A DNA stretch of 64,000 bases. It comes from Paraphysomonas bandaiensis (Eukaryota; Chrysophyceae). Position numbers and translations under genes: made by a program. Positions 20,049-31,294 of the stretch are shown here, in pieces. The stretch is from assembly GCA_965644295.1 (NCBI GenBank), contig CBFFRP010000075.1:124001-188000 (forward strand), written 5' to 3'. The first letter of the stretch is position 1; each line of letters starts with the position of its first letter. The notes under the pieces are model-generated. The model saw only the letters and a program-made list of their open reading frames with translations, was not told the origin of the DNA and did not search any database.

Positions 20049-22041
20049 TTATATAATATATTTGTTGAGATCAGTGGCGCTGAGGTAGTCCTTGGTTTTT
20101 TCGCGCACATATACCTCATCAATTTCAATGGAAGTATTGGGCGTTTCTGATGCACTGAACGATATTTCCTCCATAATTCGCTCAACAACAGTATGCAGTC
20201 TTCTAGCACCAATATTTTCGACAGTACGGTTGACCTAATCAAAACGCTCCTCATCAGTTGAAGTCTAGTGAACAACGGGCTACACATTACCTCAGAAGCG
20301 ATCTTGGCAATCTCTCGAATAGCCTTTTCAGTAAAGGTCAGTGACACAGACTCAGACTTCATCAGTTCAACCTAAGCAACATTGGTAGCATCTGCGTCAA
20401 ATACAATATCCCGCTACATGGACAGATAAAGACCTGCTGTTTAAGGAGGTTGTTCACAGGCTCTGTAAGGATTCTGTAAAGATCGTTTTCTGTGAGACCT
20501 GCAAGGTTCACTCTAATGGGCAGGCGGCCCTGTAGCTCCGGGAGTAAATCGGATGGCTTAGCAGAGTGAAACGAACCCGCGGCAATAAACAAAATATATT
20601 CCGTGTTAATATTTCCCTTCTTGGTATTCACCACTGTACCTTCCACGAGAGGTAGTAAGTCTCGTTGAACTCCTTCGGCAGATGCATCCCGCCCCCCACT
20701 ACTAAACGAATCTCCAGATACAACTTTATCGATCTCGTCAATAAAAACAATTCCCTTCTCTTCAACAGCCTTCAGAGCCTCGCGAGTGATGTCTCCCTCT
20801 TTTTCAGAAAACAACAATTGTGCTTGGTTCGATTTCAAAGCATCACGGGCAGTGGATACTTTCATTCGCTTCTTGACACGAGACACACTTCTACTTCCTG
20901 TAATACTACGTCAGTAAGTGTGCAGATATATGCATACATAACAGCAACACTCTAAAGACGAATATGTTAGTTGAGTGGGTTTATATACAATGCGCGTTCA
21001 ACAATTCAATACAAAGAAGTAGGACAACCTAGCTGGGATATCACCCTCATGAACCCATCCAGAGCGGCCTCGTCAGCAGATCCCTGGTCCGAAGAGATGG
21101 CCACCACAGGTGTAGCCTCTGACTTCACTGGTAGGTCCACTAGTATCATCTCGTCATCATATTCTCCGTCTCGATACCTGGCGGTGATGGCTTCTTCACT
21201 CAGAGCATCAGCCGCATGTTGGCTTCCGTGCTTCTGGCCATTAGGGCGGGGTGTAACAGTTGGAGGTTGAGCAACCCCATCCAGATCAACATTTATCGTT
21301 TTTTTAAGTTGATGTTGTAGTGTACCAACAATAATTTTTTCTGTTATTGTGTTGGCTTCAGACATTATATCCTGGGCCATTTCTATTCATCAAAATAAGA
21401 ATATTACACCAAATAAATGTACCTCCATCATACGTTTCTTAGTGCGCGATATGGATTCATTCACAAGCTCGGATATTATCTCATTGACATCCTGACCTAC
21501 AAAACCCACTTCGGTGAACTTCGTAGCATCAGTTCGAACAAATGGTGCGTCCGCTAGTTTGGCTAATCGTCTTGCGATTTCAGTCTTCCCGCATCCCGTT
21601 GAACCAATCATGAGTATGTTCTTCGGGACGATCTACACACATATATACACATATCCATTAGACTACAAAGAAGGAAGCAATGACAGAGCTTACATCTGCC
21701 TGTAGATGTTGCGGCAGCTGCGATCGTCTCCATCTGTTGCGATATGCTATAGCCACTGCTCGCTTACACTCCTCTTGACCAACAATATACTTATCCAGCT
21801 CCTCAACCACTCGCCTTGGAGTAAGAGGGTCCCCTTCATGCTCTTTGTCTCTTCTTTTCCTCCCCCTGGACCCCCCATGAGTCCCTCTAGACCCTTCATT
21901 AGCCCCAGAAACACCCCCTGTCGACCCTCTCGCTGTGCTGCTGCTCCTGATGATATAGGGGGATAATATTGATAGTGGAGGGGGGCGATACACACCCACA
22001 CGCATCATAGTTGATAGTGAGAATTGTCTAAACCCAGACAT
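20049..22041 (-). CDS. hslU: HslU, mitochondrial ATP-dependent protease ATPase
   Basis: Six exons (22041-21694, 21632-21423, 21371-21029, 20897-20434, 20371-20291, 20234-20049) give 543 aa. HslU is the AAA+ unfoldase of the HslUV (ClpYQ) protease. The start carries a basic, Ser-rich presequence ([19 protein letters not shown]), fitting mitochondrial import. Key motifs are [17 protein letters not shown], Walker [10 protein letters not shown] (family usually GPTGVGKTE), [15 protein letters not shown], Walker [11 protein letters not shown], the sensor-type [18 protein letters not shown], and the C-terminal [20 protein letters not shown]. The variable I-domain region (exon 3) carries a Gly/Asp-rich insertion. 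Five introns are 51-131 bp. The protease partner HslV is not in this window. HslUV is retained in mitochondria of several protist groups but lost in animals and fungi. Confidence 0.95.
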
Positions 22042-23393
22042 ATGGCTGCATGTACGTCTGTTTGCTGCCTATAGCGCCTGTCAGTGTATCATACTATCAC
22101 ATACAGCCAATACATAGTCTGTGATGACACATGCATATGCATAGAACGATAGCAGTGTCTGTCATATATGTAATACAGTGCACTACAGTGGGATACTGTT
22201 CTGGTTCAATTCTGTTGACATACAGGCGTATATATACAGAGAGACTACTCTATGACTATGCACATACAGCAGCAGATGTCCACTTGACATGTACCAGTGT
22301 ACAGGTATGCAGGTACAGTATATGGACTGACAAGCAGGCAATATCTGTAATCTACTAGTGCATATATGGTATATCTGTAATGCATGTACAGTATGTTACG
22401 TGGATTCTGAGAATTGCTTGCGTTTTATGAACATAGAGTCCCATCGATGGTAGGGGGCTGTTTAATTTCTGCCTATATGACCCTATCATAAGCGGAGCGA
22501 TTCTTCAGTTTACGTTTTGGTCTCGTAATTTTAGATTTTGGAATAAGTGAAATCGCCATCCACGTTTAAAATACGACCAACTGCTAGATATGTATCAGTA
22601 GCTTATTGGATATAATTTATCACTTATCAGTGTAATACCAAAAATTACATCTATCGCAGAAATCAACGATAAAACGTGAAGAGAAAATATTGATGTTGGT
22701 GGTTTCTGCCATGAAACAACAGCATTTTCACAATTTTATTATCTCTCCTAAGATAATTCAACATGCACAAGTATCCTATCCTACAGACCTTAACTTGAGC
22801 TTATTCCTTGTATAATACAACCTAGTATTATGTTAACTATTATCTTAGCCTCATTTGAATTGGGCTCAACAGTACGCTCATAATAGCTCCGGGTAATTTG
22901 GATTAGAGGTGCCTACTTCTTTCTGGGTTTGAGTCACTTCGTGCTTATCAGGGTTTTGGCGGTGTCATATTTAGATGTTCCTAGTTTTTTTAGACATTAC
23001 TACTAATTTATGAAATTTATCAAATCTACTAAACTTAAATACGGCTTAACTGCCATTAATAGTTTAGTAGGAACAAATGCCACATTTTAGTTAAGTAGGA
23101 ACAAATGGAAAGTTTAGTAGATGTAATAATGTCACCGAGACACACAGCCCTGCAAGAATTTAGGTCAAGAATATATATTTATACTATTTTGAGACAAAAT
23201 GGGGATACATGGCCGTTTCCCCATTCTAATGTAGTGAGTACAAGCAGCTGCCTTCAATTTCTAAGAGCTCTATATATATTCGCCTTATCTTCTGCAATGA
23301 ACATATTCTGTATACAGATATGCCATACTTATTTTTATGAATGCTCCTATCGTGCTACACGATTTGCATAAAACTAGTAAAAATGCAGTGTTG
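22042..23393. other. 1.35-kb intergenic region upstream of HslU
   Basis: Near the HslU start (22080-22390) the sequence is rich in TGTA/TACA words (GTGTACAGGTATGCAGG, GGTACAGTATATGG), like other promoters in this window. Beyond 22400 it becomes AT-rich with two related AGTTTAGTAGG/AGTTAAGTAGG words (about 23061-23115). No gene is supported. Confidence 0.5.
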
Positions 23394-23401
23394 CTGAGTA
23401 C

Positions 23402-25786
23402 CAGGGATAGGGAACAATATATTGCAATATATTGTAAAATATATTGATTGGTGGACTGGTCAAATATTCCATCAATAGTGTTTCTGTTAATAGAGCTCAC
23501 AATACTATTGCAATATATTGCAATCAATATTATGATAGTCATATAAGAGAAGATCCTCAACTGTATGGTGCAAAATATACGCCTCTGTATACAAATATCC
23601 GGAAAATAAGAAAAAAAGCCTATTTTTGATGTTATTTTCTATTTTTTATGTATCGCCAGCTCAAACAGCACTCTACACCTCTCCACATGTATGTACAGTA
23701 CTTCTCTTAATATAGTATATATATCCTATAGTGACAAGAAGAGACAACTGAATGATGAGTGCATACAAGAGTAGGGACATTTACCGCTGTTTTTGGAGTC
23801 CGGTCGAAGGTGTCCCGAACAAACACGAGTGTAAAATCTGCGGACGTAAACGACAACAGAATATTCGGAATGGATACAACAATCTAAAGGATCACACTTT
23901 CTCTCATGATGTGTGGGAGGAGACATTGAAGAGGTATTTACGGGCTGTCTGCACCAATGGTCCCATGGATGCTTTTGTTCTGCAGCCTTCAGACAAGGCG
24001 AAAACAATTTATGAGTGGGTGGAGTGGATTGTCGAGGAAAATCTTCCATTAAATTTCTGTGAGAAGAAATTAACTAGAAATAAGACTTCTTTGGGTAAGA
24101 TAACTACAAAAACACTGAAAAAATATATGAGACTGTTGGAACTGAAGCTACGTGATATGATTAAAGATATATTACCACCAACATTTGGTCTAGTCATGGA
24201 CGGTTGGACGTCGGACTCCCACCACTACAGTGCAATATTTGCAACCTTTTGCGACCGAACCAATACTCCGAATTTGTTATTGTTGTCTTGTAATGTGCAA
24301 GAGGATATTGATGACAACACTGTTTTCGATGAAGATCTACCTGATGAAGAGAAATTCTACGGATTCACTGCTGCGGATTGGTTTGATACTATCGTAGAAG
24401 TTCTCAATAAATTTGGAGTTGAGGTTAACGCTGACAATGTTTGCGACATTGTTGAGTTTTATCTTGGAGATAACTGTGCTACAAACAGAAAATTGGCTAC
24501 TGATTCTGGTAACACCGTATTACTTGTGTGAAATTGTCGAATGTTATAATATATATTAGGTGTACCCCTAGTTGGATGTGCATCTCACCGACTAAATCTC
24601 GCTGTCAATGAACTCATTCGCAGCAAAGAGAAGAGGAATAACCAAGGAGATGTGACAAGATCTGACGAAGGCATTAGGCCTCTTATTCGCAAAGTAGACC
24701 TACTAATGGGGAAGTTGAAGCAGATTAAGAATGCTGCATTGCTACGTGGCCAAACCAGTCTGCTACCAGAAAGGGTAAATGTCACAAGATGGTCTTCTAT
24801 GTTTCAGGTTCTCATAAAGTGGATGCGTATAAAAGATCATGTATTAAAAATTGAAGACTTACCGCTTGCAGTTACTGATATGATTCCTACTCCTCGACAG
24901 AATACCGAAATAATCGCCCTTGTAGACGACCTGAGGAAGTTTGAAAGCGTCTCGAAATTGCTTCAAACTGGAGGATCAAGTCAAGTGAATCTTTATGAAT
25001 GCCGGAACATATTTGATGGCTTATTGAGGGACTTTAGGCCAAAGTATCCACTATCTGCTTTACAGAAAAACAGTCCCATTGTTAATGATCCGAATTTCGA
25101 GAATGGAATTGCAAAACTCCAAGCAGGCGAAGAATTGGACTTGACAAGATCTGAGAAAGATGCTGTTAGAATATATCTCCGTTCAGACAGTGATTATTGC
25201 AACAATACAGAGGATGATGAAGCTGAAGTTGGCTATGCGGAAAAAATTCTTCAATCAGCTCAAAAACTTAAGAAGCGAAAAGTTGAAATATCTAAGTACA
25301 GGTGCACGAGTCATGTAGTATGTACTTCCAATACGTGTGAACGCCTGTTCAGCGCAGCAAAACTGATTATATCAGTGTTGCGCAAACGTATGCATCCTAC
25401 TACACTTAATATGTTGTTGTTTCTGAAAGCTAACCGACAGTTGTGGCCGGATGCAAGCATATTTCAATCAATATTGAATGAATATGGTGATGATGATGTC
25501 ACCGATGATGGCTCAGAGGATGAGTATGAGGAAACTTTTAATTAGTTAAGAGTAGTGGGTTTGATTATCAAGTGACCTTAGACCTTATAAAATATGGCAA
25601 GTACTAAAAATGAAAACTACTGATGTGTTTACTTACTGATTAGTCATACTAATATATTGCAATATATTGTACAATATATTGCAATATATTGCAATAGTAT
25701 TGTAGGGCCGGTTTAAAAAATCCATCAATACTATTGATGGAACGCTACCTAACAATAGTATTGCAATATATTGTTCCCTATCCCTG
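23402..25786 (+). mobile_element. Complete hAT DNA transposon with perfect 8-bp target duplication
   Basis: The element is 2,385 bp. It begins CAGGGATAGGGAACAATATA and ends with the inverse TATATTGTTCCCTATCCCTG. The flanking CTGAGTAC occurs at 23394-23401 and again at 25787-25794, a perfect 8-bp duplication, the size made by hAT transposases. Subterminal regions are packed with CAATATATTG words, the likely transposase-binding repeats. The single gene inside encodes a full-length transposase, so this copy may be autonomous and recently inserted. Confidence 0.95.
23752..25545 (+). CDS. hAT transposase with BED-like zinc finger
   Basis: Two exons (23752-24508 and 24560-25545, 51-bp GT-AG intron, phase 1) give 580 aa. 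A BED-like finger has CKICGRK with the His pair near HTFSH at about residues 37-64. The RNase H-like catalytic core starts with MDGWTSDSHHYSAIF (first Asp). It continues through FYLGDNCATNRKLA (second Asp) and PLVGCASHRLNLAVN, which is formed exactly across the intron. The hAT dimerisation domain follows at the C terminus (ERLFSAAKLIISVLRKR, LLFLKANRQLW). No premature stop or frameshift was found outside the intron. The third catalytic Glu probably lies in the acidic stretch between the helical insertion and the C terminus; I could not fix it with certainty. Confidence 0.94.
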
Positions 25787-25887
25787 CTGAGTACTGTGCA
25801 GTTGTGTTATTAAATTCTACATACTGGGTCCCAACTGTGGTCTAAAAGACTAACTATAAATACGTGCAACATTATAGTGTTAAATTA

Positions 25888-26400
25888 CTATGATGATGAC
25901 GAACTACTGCGCTTGCGTTTTTTCGATGATTTATATTTTTTGCTGTGCTTCTTGTCCTTAGATTTCTTCGAATCCTTGCGGTGTTTTGATTTCTTCGTTT
26001 TCTTAGATTTCTTCTTGTGGTCTATACTTGAATCGGACGAACTTTCGGTGTCATTACCCTCGTCATCACTTACCATTAAAGATAAAACAGTGCTATGTAA
26101 TCCGGTATTGCGGGCTAAGTGCTCTTCTTCCTGGCTAAGTTTGCGCTTTTTCTTCTTAACTGCTTTTTCCCTCTCAGCCTCCATTACCTCCCTATAACTT
26201 CCAACTTCTTCTTTGCTAGTACCACGAGCCTCATTCTCTAATCGCTCGATCTGTGCCTTTATTAATTCATTGTATGATTTCTTGAGTGTGTCCTTCTGAG
26301 ACTCTTTCAACTGAGATTGGATTGATCTCGCTCTTTCTCCGTGATCTTGCAAGGGATGCCTACGACACATCCCTTGAAGGCAACTGTTACAATGCGACAT
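25888..26400 (-). CDS. Lys/Ser-rich nuclear-type protein with an N-terminal Cys motif
   Basis: A single exon gives 170 aa from the ATG at 26400; the open frame extends further upstream without a better start. The N terminus MSHCNSCLQGMCRRH holds three Cys and a His that could bind a metal. A charged coiled-coil-like segment (LKESQKDTLKKSYNELIKAQ) and KKKKRKLSQEEE follow. The last 60 residues are almost all Lys, Ser, Asp and Arg (SKKTKKSKHRKDSKK, ending KKRKRSSSSSS). Such tails are typical of splicing-associated or nucleolar proteins, and the nuclear localisation signals are obvious. No family is recognised. It starts 549 bp from the divergent CLC gene and begins 94 bp beyond the hAT element's right-hand target duplication. 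Confidence 0.72.
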   Translation of the reverse strand: MSHCNSCLQGMCRRHPLQDHGERARSIQSQLKESQKDTLKKSYNELIKAQIERLENEARGTSKEEVGSYREVMEAEREKAVKKKKRKLSQEEEHLARNTGLHSTVLSLMVSDDEGNDTESSSDSSIDHKKKSKKTKKSKHRKDSKKSKDKKHSKKYKSSKKRKRSSSSSS

Positions 26401-26834
26401 CGCGAAACGAAAGACGAATAAACGAGTAGTGGCAAGAAATGCTTCACATTTAAAAAGCAGATGCGGAGGTGTGTGCAGCAGCTGAGCGAGGTCAGAGTAC
26501 AGATGAAATACACAATATACACCTGTATTCCATACGTACTGCACTATGCGGATTGTACTGTAGGTGTAAATGACTGAGGGTATGTACGTATACGTATATA
26601 TATATACCTATATACATGTATGTATGTATGTACAGGGGGTGTTTTTTTTTTCGTTTTTTCAGTGAAAAGTGAAAAAAAGTTACTTTTCGGTATGGTGCGC
26701 TTTTGTATTTGTATGTGCCGAGGACTGGAGGGTGTTGTCAGGGTACGGTACGGTGTTATGGAGTATGTGTACGCATACGTGCGACCAGTTGGTGGAGGGG
26801 ATGTGGGCGTGGGGGTACCCATACTTCCCGTGTA

Positions 26835-26860
26835 TGTAGTGCTGTATACTGTAGGTAGAT
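26835..26860. promoter_or_regulatory. TGCTGTATACTGTAGG element
   Basis: Within the 549-bp divergent spacer, TGCTGTATACTGTAGG (26840-26855) lies about 95 bp before the CLC start. The related GGATTGTACTGTAGGTG lies nearer the minus-strand gene, at about 26550. Position and recurrence suggest a promoter element; this is untested. Confidence 0.35.
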
Positions 26861-26949
26861 GCAGTGTAGATGGAAGTCAAGTAACCCCCTCATCTGCTTC
26901 TTCCGAAGAACTTAAATATCTCTGAGTGATCATTTGAACCTTATAGGAG

Positions 26950-28836
26950 ATGGATGCGGATATATCTTCACCCTCAGAGAGTGAGCGTGCTTATAAGCTC
27001 GAGAGACGATCAACCTCAGCTCATATATACGATAAGATCACAGAGGTCGCTAATGTCATAACTAAGAGCGAGGATCTATACCCCTGGGCGAATGTTCTTC
27101 TTATCGCTGTAGCGATAGGCGTCATAGAGTATCTGCCTGCAGCTGCTCTCGCATGGACAGTTCCTCTTCGATTCCGTTTATTGGATTGGATGGTATCTAA
27201 CTTCGGGCTCGTTGTTATGATATTGACGAATATAGCCCTGTCAATGGCATGTGTGTGTGGAGCCGTCCTCTTAACCCTCTTGGTCGCCCCATCTACAGCT
27301 GGCTCTGGAGTTCCACAGCTCGGAGCTTACTTGTGTAATGGGGAAATGGTTTCTGACGATTTCCTATCTATTAAAGCTGTGGCTGTGAAAATGATTGGTG
27401 TGGTGATGGCTATATCGGGTGGTCTTGCAATTGGAAGAGAAGGGCCAGCTATTCATATTGGTGCTGCTATTGGAGACCTGACCAATCGGCTCGTCAATAA
27501 AACTATTCGGGTCACAACGGGGTACAAGATTCCCTTCGATGGGTTTGTTAAGAGCAATGTTGTAATGATGGGGGCTGCTTCAGGGTTCGCTTCGGCCTTC
27601 CGTGCGCCTATTGGTGGCATGCTATACTGCTTGGAAGAGATTGCTACTCACTGGGATATTAGAGCACATATGACCGTGGGTGCACAGATGTTCGTGGCAG
27701 TAGCGGTCTCGGCATTCATAACCGACACCATTGTTCGATCCACACGTGGCTCCGGTGGATTTTCTTTTTCTTCCATCATTATATTCGACGGAGATGAGAA
27801 CGAGCTGTATGATGGCGTCATATATACGTATACTGATATCGTTGGTTTCCTCCTGACAGCCATTGTGTGTGGGGTCGTGGGTGGGTTGTACACAAAAGCC
27901 TCCATATGGATGCATCGATTTCGACAGCGTACCCCATGGTTGAAGCCCTGGTATGCGAAAGTGGTGGACGCCGCAATTGTTGCTGCAATAACTGCTGCTG
28001 TGTTTTCCTCCGAGTCCCTGCTATATACACACTGCAAGCATGTTCCTGAATCCGATGATGACGGACACCACCGAATGCTCTCTGCGGGGGGCGGAGAGCG
28101 GAAGTATGTACAGTACAGCTGCGGAGAGAGCTCGTATTCAGAGCTTGCCTCCCTTTCTCTCACAGGGGAAGAGGGGGTCATTCGCCACCTGCTATCCAGA
28201 GACTCGGTGGAGTTCCAGCTGATTCCACTACTCATTTTCCTTGTGACATATACTCCCCTTACTGTTCTGGTCCGCGGCCTGCCTATCCCATGCGGGTCAT
28301 TCGTTCCGAACCTCCTCTTGGGAAGCCTTATTGGCCGAATCATCGGTGAGTTCGCAGAGTTCACCTTTCCCAATTCGCAGATATCAGAGCCTGGTGTATA
28401 TGCTCTCGTTGGAGCGGCTGCACAGTTGGGTGCTTGGACGCGTACTATGATGGCAGTTGTAGTGACATTGGTAGAGATTACAGGGGATATTGGGCTCGCT
28501 GGTCCGCTAATATGCTGTGTTGTTTTATCTCGTGGAATTGCCACGCAGATTTCACACCATAGTTTCACACATGTGCTCTTCTACGATATCGTTGACAGAC
28601 CAGGATCGCCTGAGACGCCAATGTTACATCCTAATGATTGGGAGCCCCCAGGACCGAAATCTCGCCGTTTGCGTCGAACTTCTGACCACGGACCCGTTTC
28701 TGTAGAGTCAGATGATGCTATGTATGGTGAGAGTGCCAGTTCTGATACCGATTCCTACTACAAGACTCAGCCACCTGTTGCGGCTGTGTCGACGGAGGAC
28801 ATTACTGTTGATTGCGAACATGAAGCGAGGGTATAA
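26950..28836 (+). CDS. CLC-family chloride/proton exchanger-type transporter
   Basis: One uninterrupted exon gives 628 aa, unlike its intron-rich neighbours. All CLC signatures are present: GSGVPQLGAYLCNG (anion-site Ser, residues ~118-131), GREGPAIHIGA with the gating Glu, GFASAFRAPIGGMLYCLEE, and GSFVPNLLLGSLIGRIIG, followed by QLGAWTRTMMAVVVTLVEITGD. The second Glu of LYCLEE matches the 'proton glutamate' of exchangers; channels have a hydrophobic residue there. A 2Cl-/H+ exchanger of the CLC-6/7 or plant-type endomembrane group is therefore likely. Most eukaryotic CLCs end in two CBS domains; here the C terminus is only ~80 mainly polar, Ser/Asp-rich residues, so the CBS pair is absent. 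About ten hydrophobic helices are visible. Confidence 0.94.
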   Translation: MDADISSPSESERAYKLERRSTSAHIYDKITEVANVITKSEDLYPWANVLLIAVAIGVIEYLPAAALAWTVPLRFRLLDWMVSNFGLVVMILTNIALSMACVCGAVLLTLLVAPSTAGSGVPQLGAYLCNGEMVSDDFLSIKAVAVKMIGVVMAISGGLAIGREGPAIHIGAAIGDLTNRLVNKTIRVTTGYKIPFDGFVKSNVVMMGAASGFASAFRAPIGGMLYCLEEIATHWDIRAHMTVGAQMFVAVAVSAFITDTIVRSTRGSGGFSFSSIIIFDGDENELYDGVIYTYTDIVGFLLTAIVCGVVGGLYTKASIWMHRFRQRTPWLKPWYAKVVDAAIVAAITAAVFSSESLLYTHCKHVPESDDDGHHRMLSAGGGERKYVQYSCGESSYSELASLSLTGEEGVIRHLLSRDSVEFQLIPLLIFLVTYTPLTVLVRGLPIPCGSFVPNLLLGSLIGRIIGEFAEFTFPNSQISEPGVYALVGAAAQLGAWTRTMMAVVVTLVEITGDIGLAGPLICCVVLSRGIATQISHHSFTHVLFYDIVDRPGSPETPMLHPNDWEPPGPKSRRLRRTSDHGPVSVESDDAMYGESASSDTDSYYKTQPPVAAVSTEDITVDCEHEARV

Positions 28837-29573
28837 TCAAGTTGCGCGTGAAATAAGGTTTATGTTTTCATTTTGAATTATAAGTATTTGTCTTTTCTGT
28901 GGACCAGTGATCGATATCATGACGGCGAATTAAGAGATCCTTCTCTGTCGACAATTGATCTCAACGCGTCCTGAACTTCTTGCAGACCTTTATTATAGAT
29001 GTGTATTTATCTCTTGTATGAACTTCTACTATGGATTGGGGATTACAGAACCTTTTCATTTTGCGTTTTTATGAAAACTTGTACCACTGGCGTACTATGG
29101 CCATTTGGCTAATGTGGTCTATCCCTTGCATTTGCATAATTTTAAAATACCAAAAAATCAAGTAGCTAAGTCTGCGTTATTATTGTATTGTCATAACTAC
29201 TAATGATGTCTGTCAACTTAAAAATATTTTTGTGGCTCAAGTAAGTTTTTATTATTACATTTGAAATCTACAGGTAGGTATTTAAAGCACGTCTAGAAAA
29301 AAACTCAATGGCCTTCAAAACTCAAAACAGTAGCAGTTGAATAGTAGAATATATCTATTTTCTATACAAAATAGCCCACCATAATTAACAGCATCAAAAG
29401 GACATGTATAAAATCTTCCCTTCTTTATTTTCTTTCCATTTCGTGAATTTTAAGTCATAATACGAACATCCAGCCATATTATAATGTTGCCGACACAAAG
29501 GTAACAATATAAGAAGCTCTAAATTCAGATATGCTGTCTCTTCCACATTGTCGCTTGAGTAAACTGAACAATA
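28837..29573. other. AT-rich intergenic, no feature
   Basis: Downstream of the CLC gene, 737 bp are AT-rich without an open frame of note or a recognisable repeat. Confidence 0.5.
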
Positions 29574-30112
29574 TTATATATCGCTTTGTATTAGCCTTTC
29601 TTTCGGGATCACAATTAGAAAGCATATCTTTTTCTCGCGAATACTGGTCAAATCTATCTTGAGAGCTTCTCCATGGCTGACTGAACCCTCAACAAAGTCG
29701 GACTCGCACCTTTTCGTGATGTTATGGGGGATAAGTACCGGAGAGATTTTCTCTGGGAAACTAACGTGAGTCGCAAACATAGTCAGCAGATATTCTTCTG
29801 CCCACTCATAGCCGAATCCTTGTGTGGTACAAGAGGGACACCAATAAGTGTCACTTGTGTAGACGGCTTTGGGCCCTGACGAATAAACAGGCAAGCATCC
29901 GGGATGTTCACCTTAAGAACTCAGAGCAGAAGTGGTCGCACCTTGGTGCTTGCGGTGACGCACAAGCAGTTTCCGTAGCGTTAAATAGTAGGATAAAAAA
30001 AGTGAGTACTGATTAGTTACAGGTAGAGGTCTAACTAGTTTGTCTAGCATTCATCTACTAGCTACTAAGTTGGTGCAGGTTATTAACGCCTATTGCTAAA
30101 GATAAGACTTTC
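29574..30112 (+). repeat. Family R copy with an antisense FGYEWA reading frame
   Basis: The tail CGCCTATTGCTAAAGATAAG ends about 30106 and an exact GCACC-TT-GGTGC inverted repeat lies at 29938-29949. On the minus strand, 29894-29574 is an open frame of 106 codons with CTTQGFGYEWAEEYL. The same protein fragment is decayed at 50.96-51.14 kb and 59.07-59.24 kb. The frame runs opposite to the tail. No domain is recognised; it probably derives from a mobile-element protein. Confidence 0.7.
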
Positions 30113-31294
30113 AATATGACTGACTGAACTACTTCAAAGATAACGCCAGTAGTGCTGGTGCCTTTTCGAGGCGGTGGTGCTGTGTACTTTATTTTCAACA
30201 ATGTGATAATATATTGACTTTGCACAGCTACTAGCGCCCTATCTTCTCAAGATAAAATGATTTCTCTTCTTTCTTTTAAACTTTACCTTATTAAGTTTCC
30301 TATATTCCAGTTTACCACACTACTTCGGTGGTAACTTAATGGCAACCCACTCTCACCTACTAGAATTTTGTAGTCATCAAAAGCAAATACTACTAAATAT
30401 TGATTTTTAAGAAGCGCAAACTTGTGCGTTGCTTCAACCAACTCTAAAAAATTTACGCGCCACTAATAAGCAAAACATCATGACTCTAATCTGTTGCAAA
30501 CACCGACAAGTGCTACACTATACAACACAATTTAGGTCGCTACATGGGTATACGACGAGTTGCGTGATTAAGCCGGATCATACGCTCCTGCTTAATCTAC
30601 TTGACCTAACACAAACCACTTGCGGTCTATGTCTTTGGCATATGTCTCCAGTGTATATGTGGGCCCCTTCAAGATGGTGTTCACAGTAGCAGGTAGTCTT
30701 GAGGGAGCAGAGTAGCTCTAGTGCCTACTCCTCACCAGTGCAATTTCTATAATAATGTGTTGTACACAACCGTTCTCATGTAATAATCAGATATTCTTAT
30801 GATACTGTGTTGTAGGTTGTAGGGATTAGAGATGGCGTTATCTTTGAACTGAGTCTTCTAAATCAAGTTACTATGCTGTTCTGAACGACTCTCTGAAGAA
30901 AGATGTATAAAGACTAAACGGGTTGTATATTGCAGAAAAATAAACTATTTTACCCTTTTTTATGAATATAAAACACTGTACACTGGTGTCCTACTTTTTC
31001 AATTTGTATTCTGGACAATCAAACAACTAGAACAACTTAGAATCATTTACCTGTTACCTACTTACTACGACGTCCCTATTTGCAAGAAAATAGCAATGGC
31101 AGATGATACTAAACTTAACAGTTAATTATACTGAAGATATAAGGTAGAAAGAATTTACGATGTTCAACTGCTATTAGTTCGAACTCTATGACACTTCCAC
31201 AACAAAATGACGCATATATATTATATATACACGTATGAGCAAACCGTACATAAAAATCTAGCAAAAATCGAACACACAAATAAGTCGAGACATA
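30113..31294. other. Intergenic, decayed sequence
   Basis: An open frame at 30429-30689 shows no known domain and low coding character. GTTCTCATGTAATAATCAGAT at about 30772-30792 matches one arm of the large palindrome at 50744-50841, so a decayed relative of that element may lie here. Nothing else is supported. Confidence 0.4.

Noticed and set aside
20049-22041. Bacterial contamination, suggested by HslU
   Set aside because: Five spliceosomal introns and a presequence show a nuclear gene; the PHB-depolymerase-like and PqqB-like genes also carry introns.
30429-30689. 86-codon frame
   Set aside because: No recognisable domain and surrounded by decayed repeat; not supportable as a gene.
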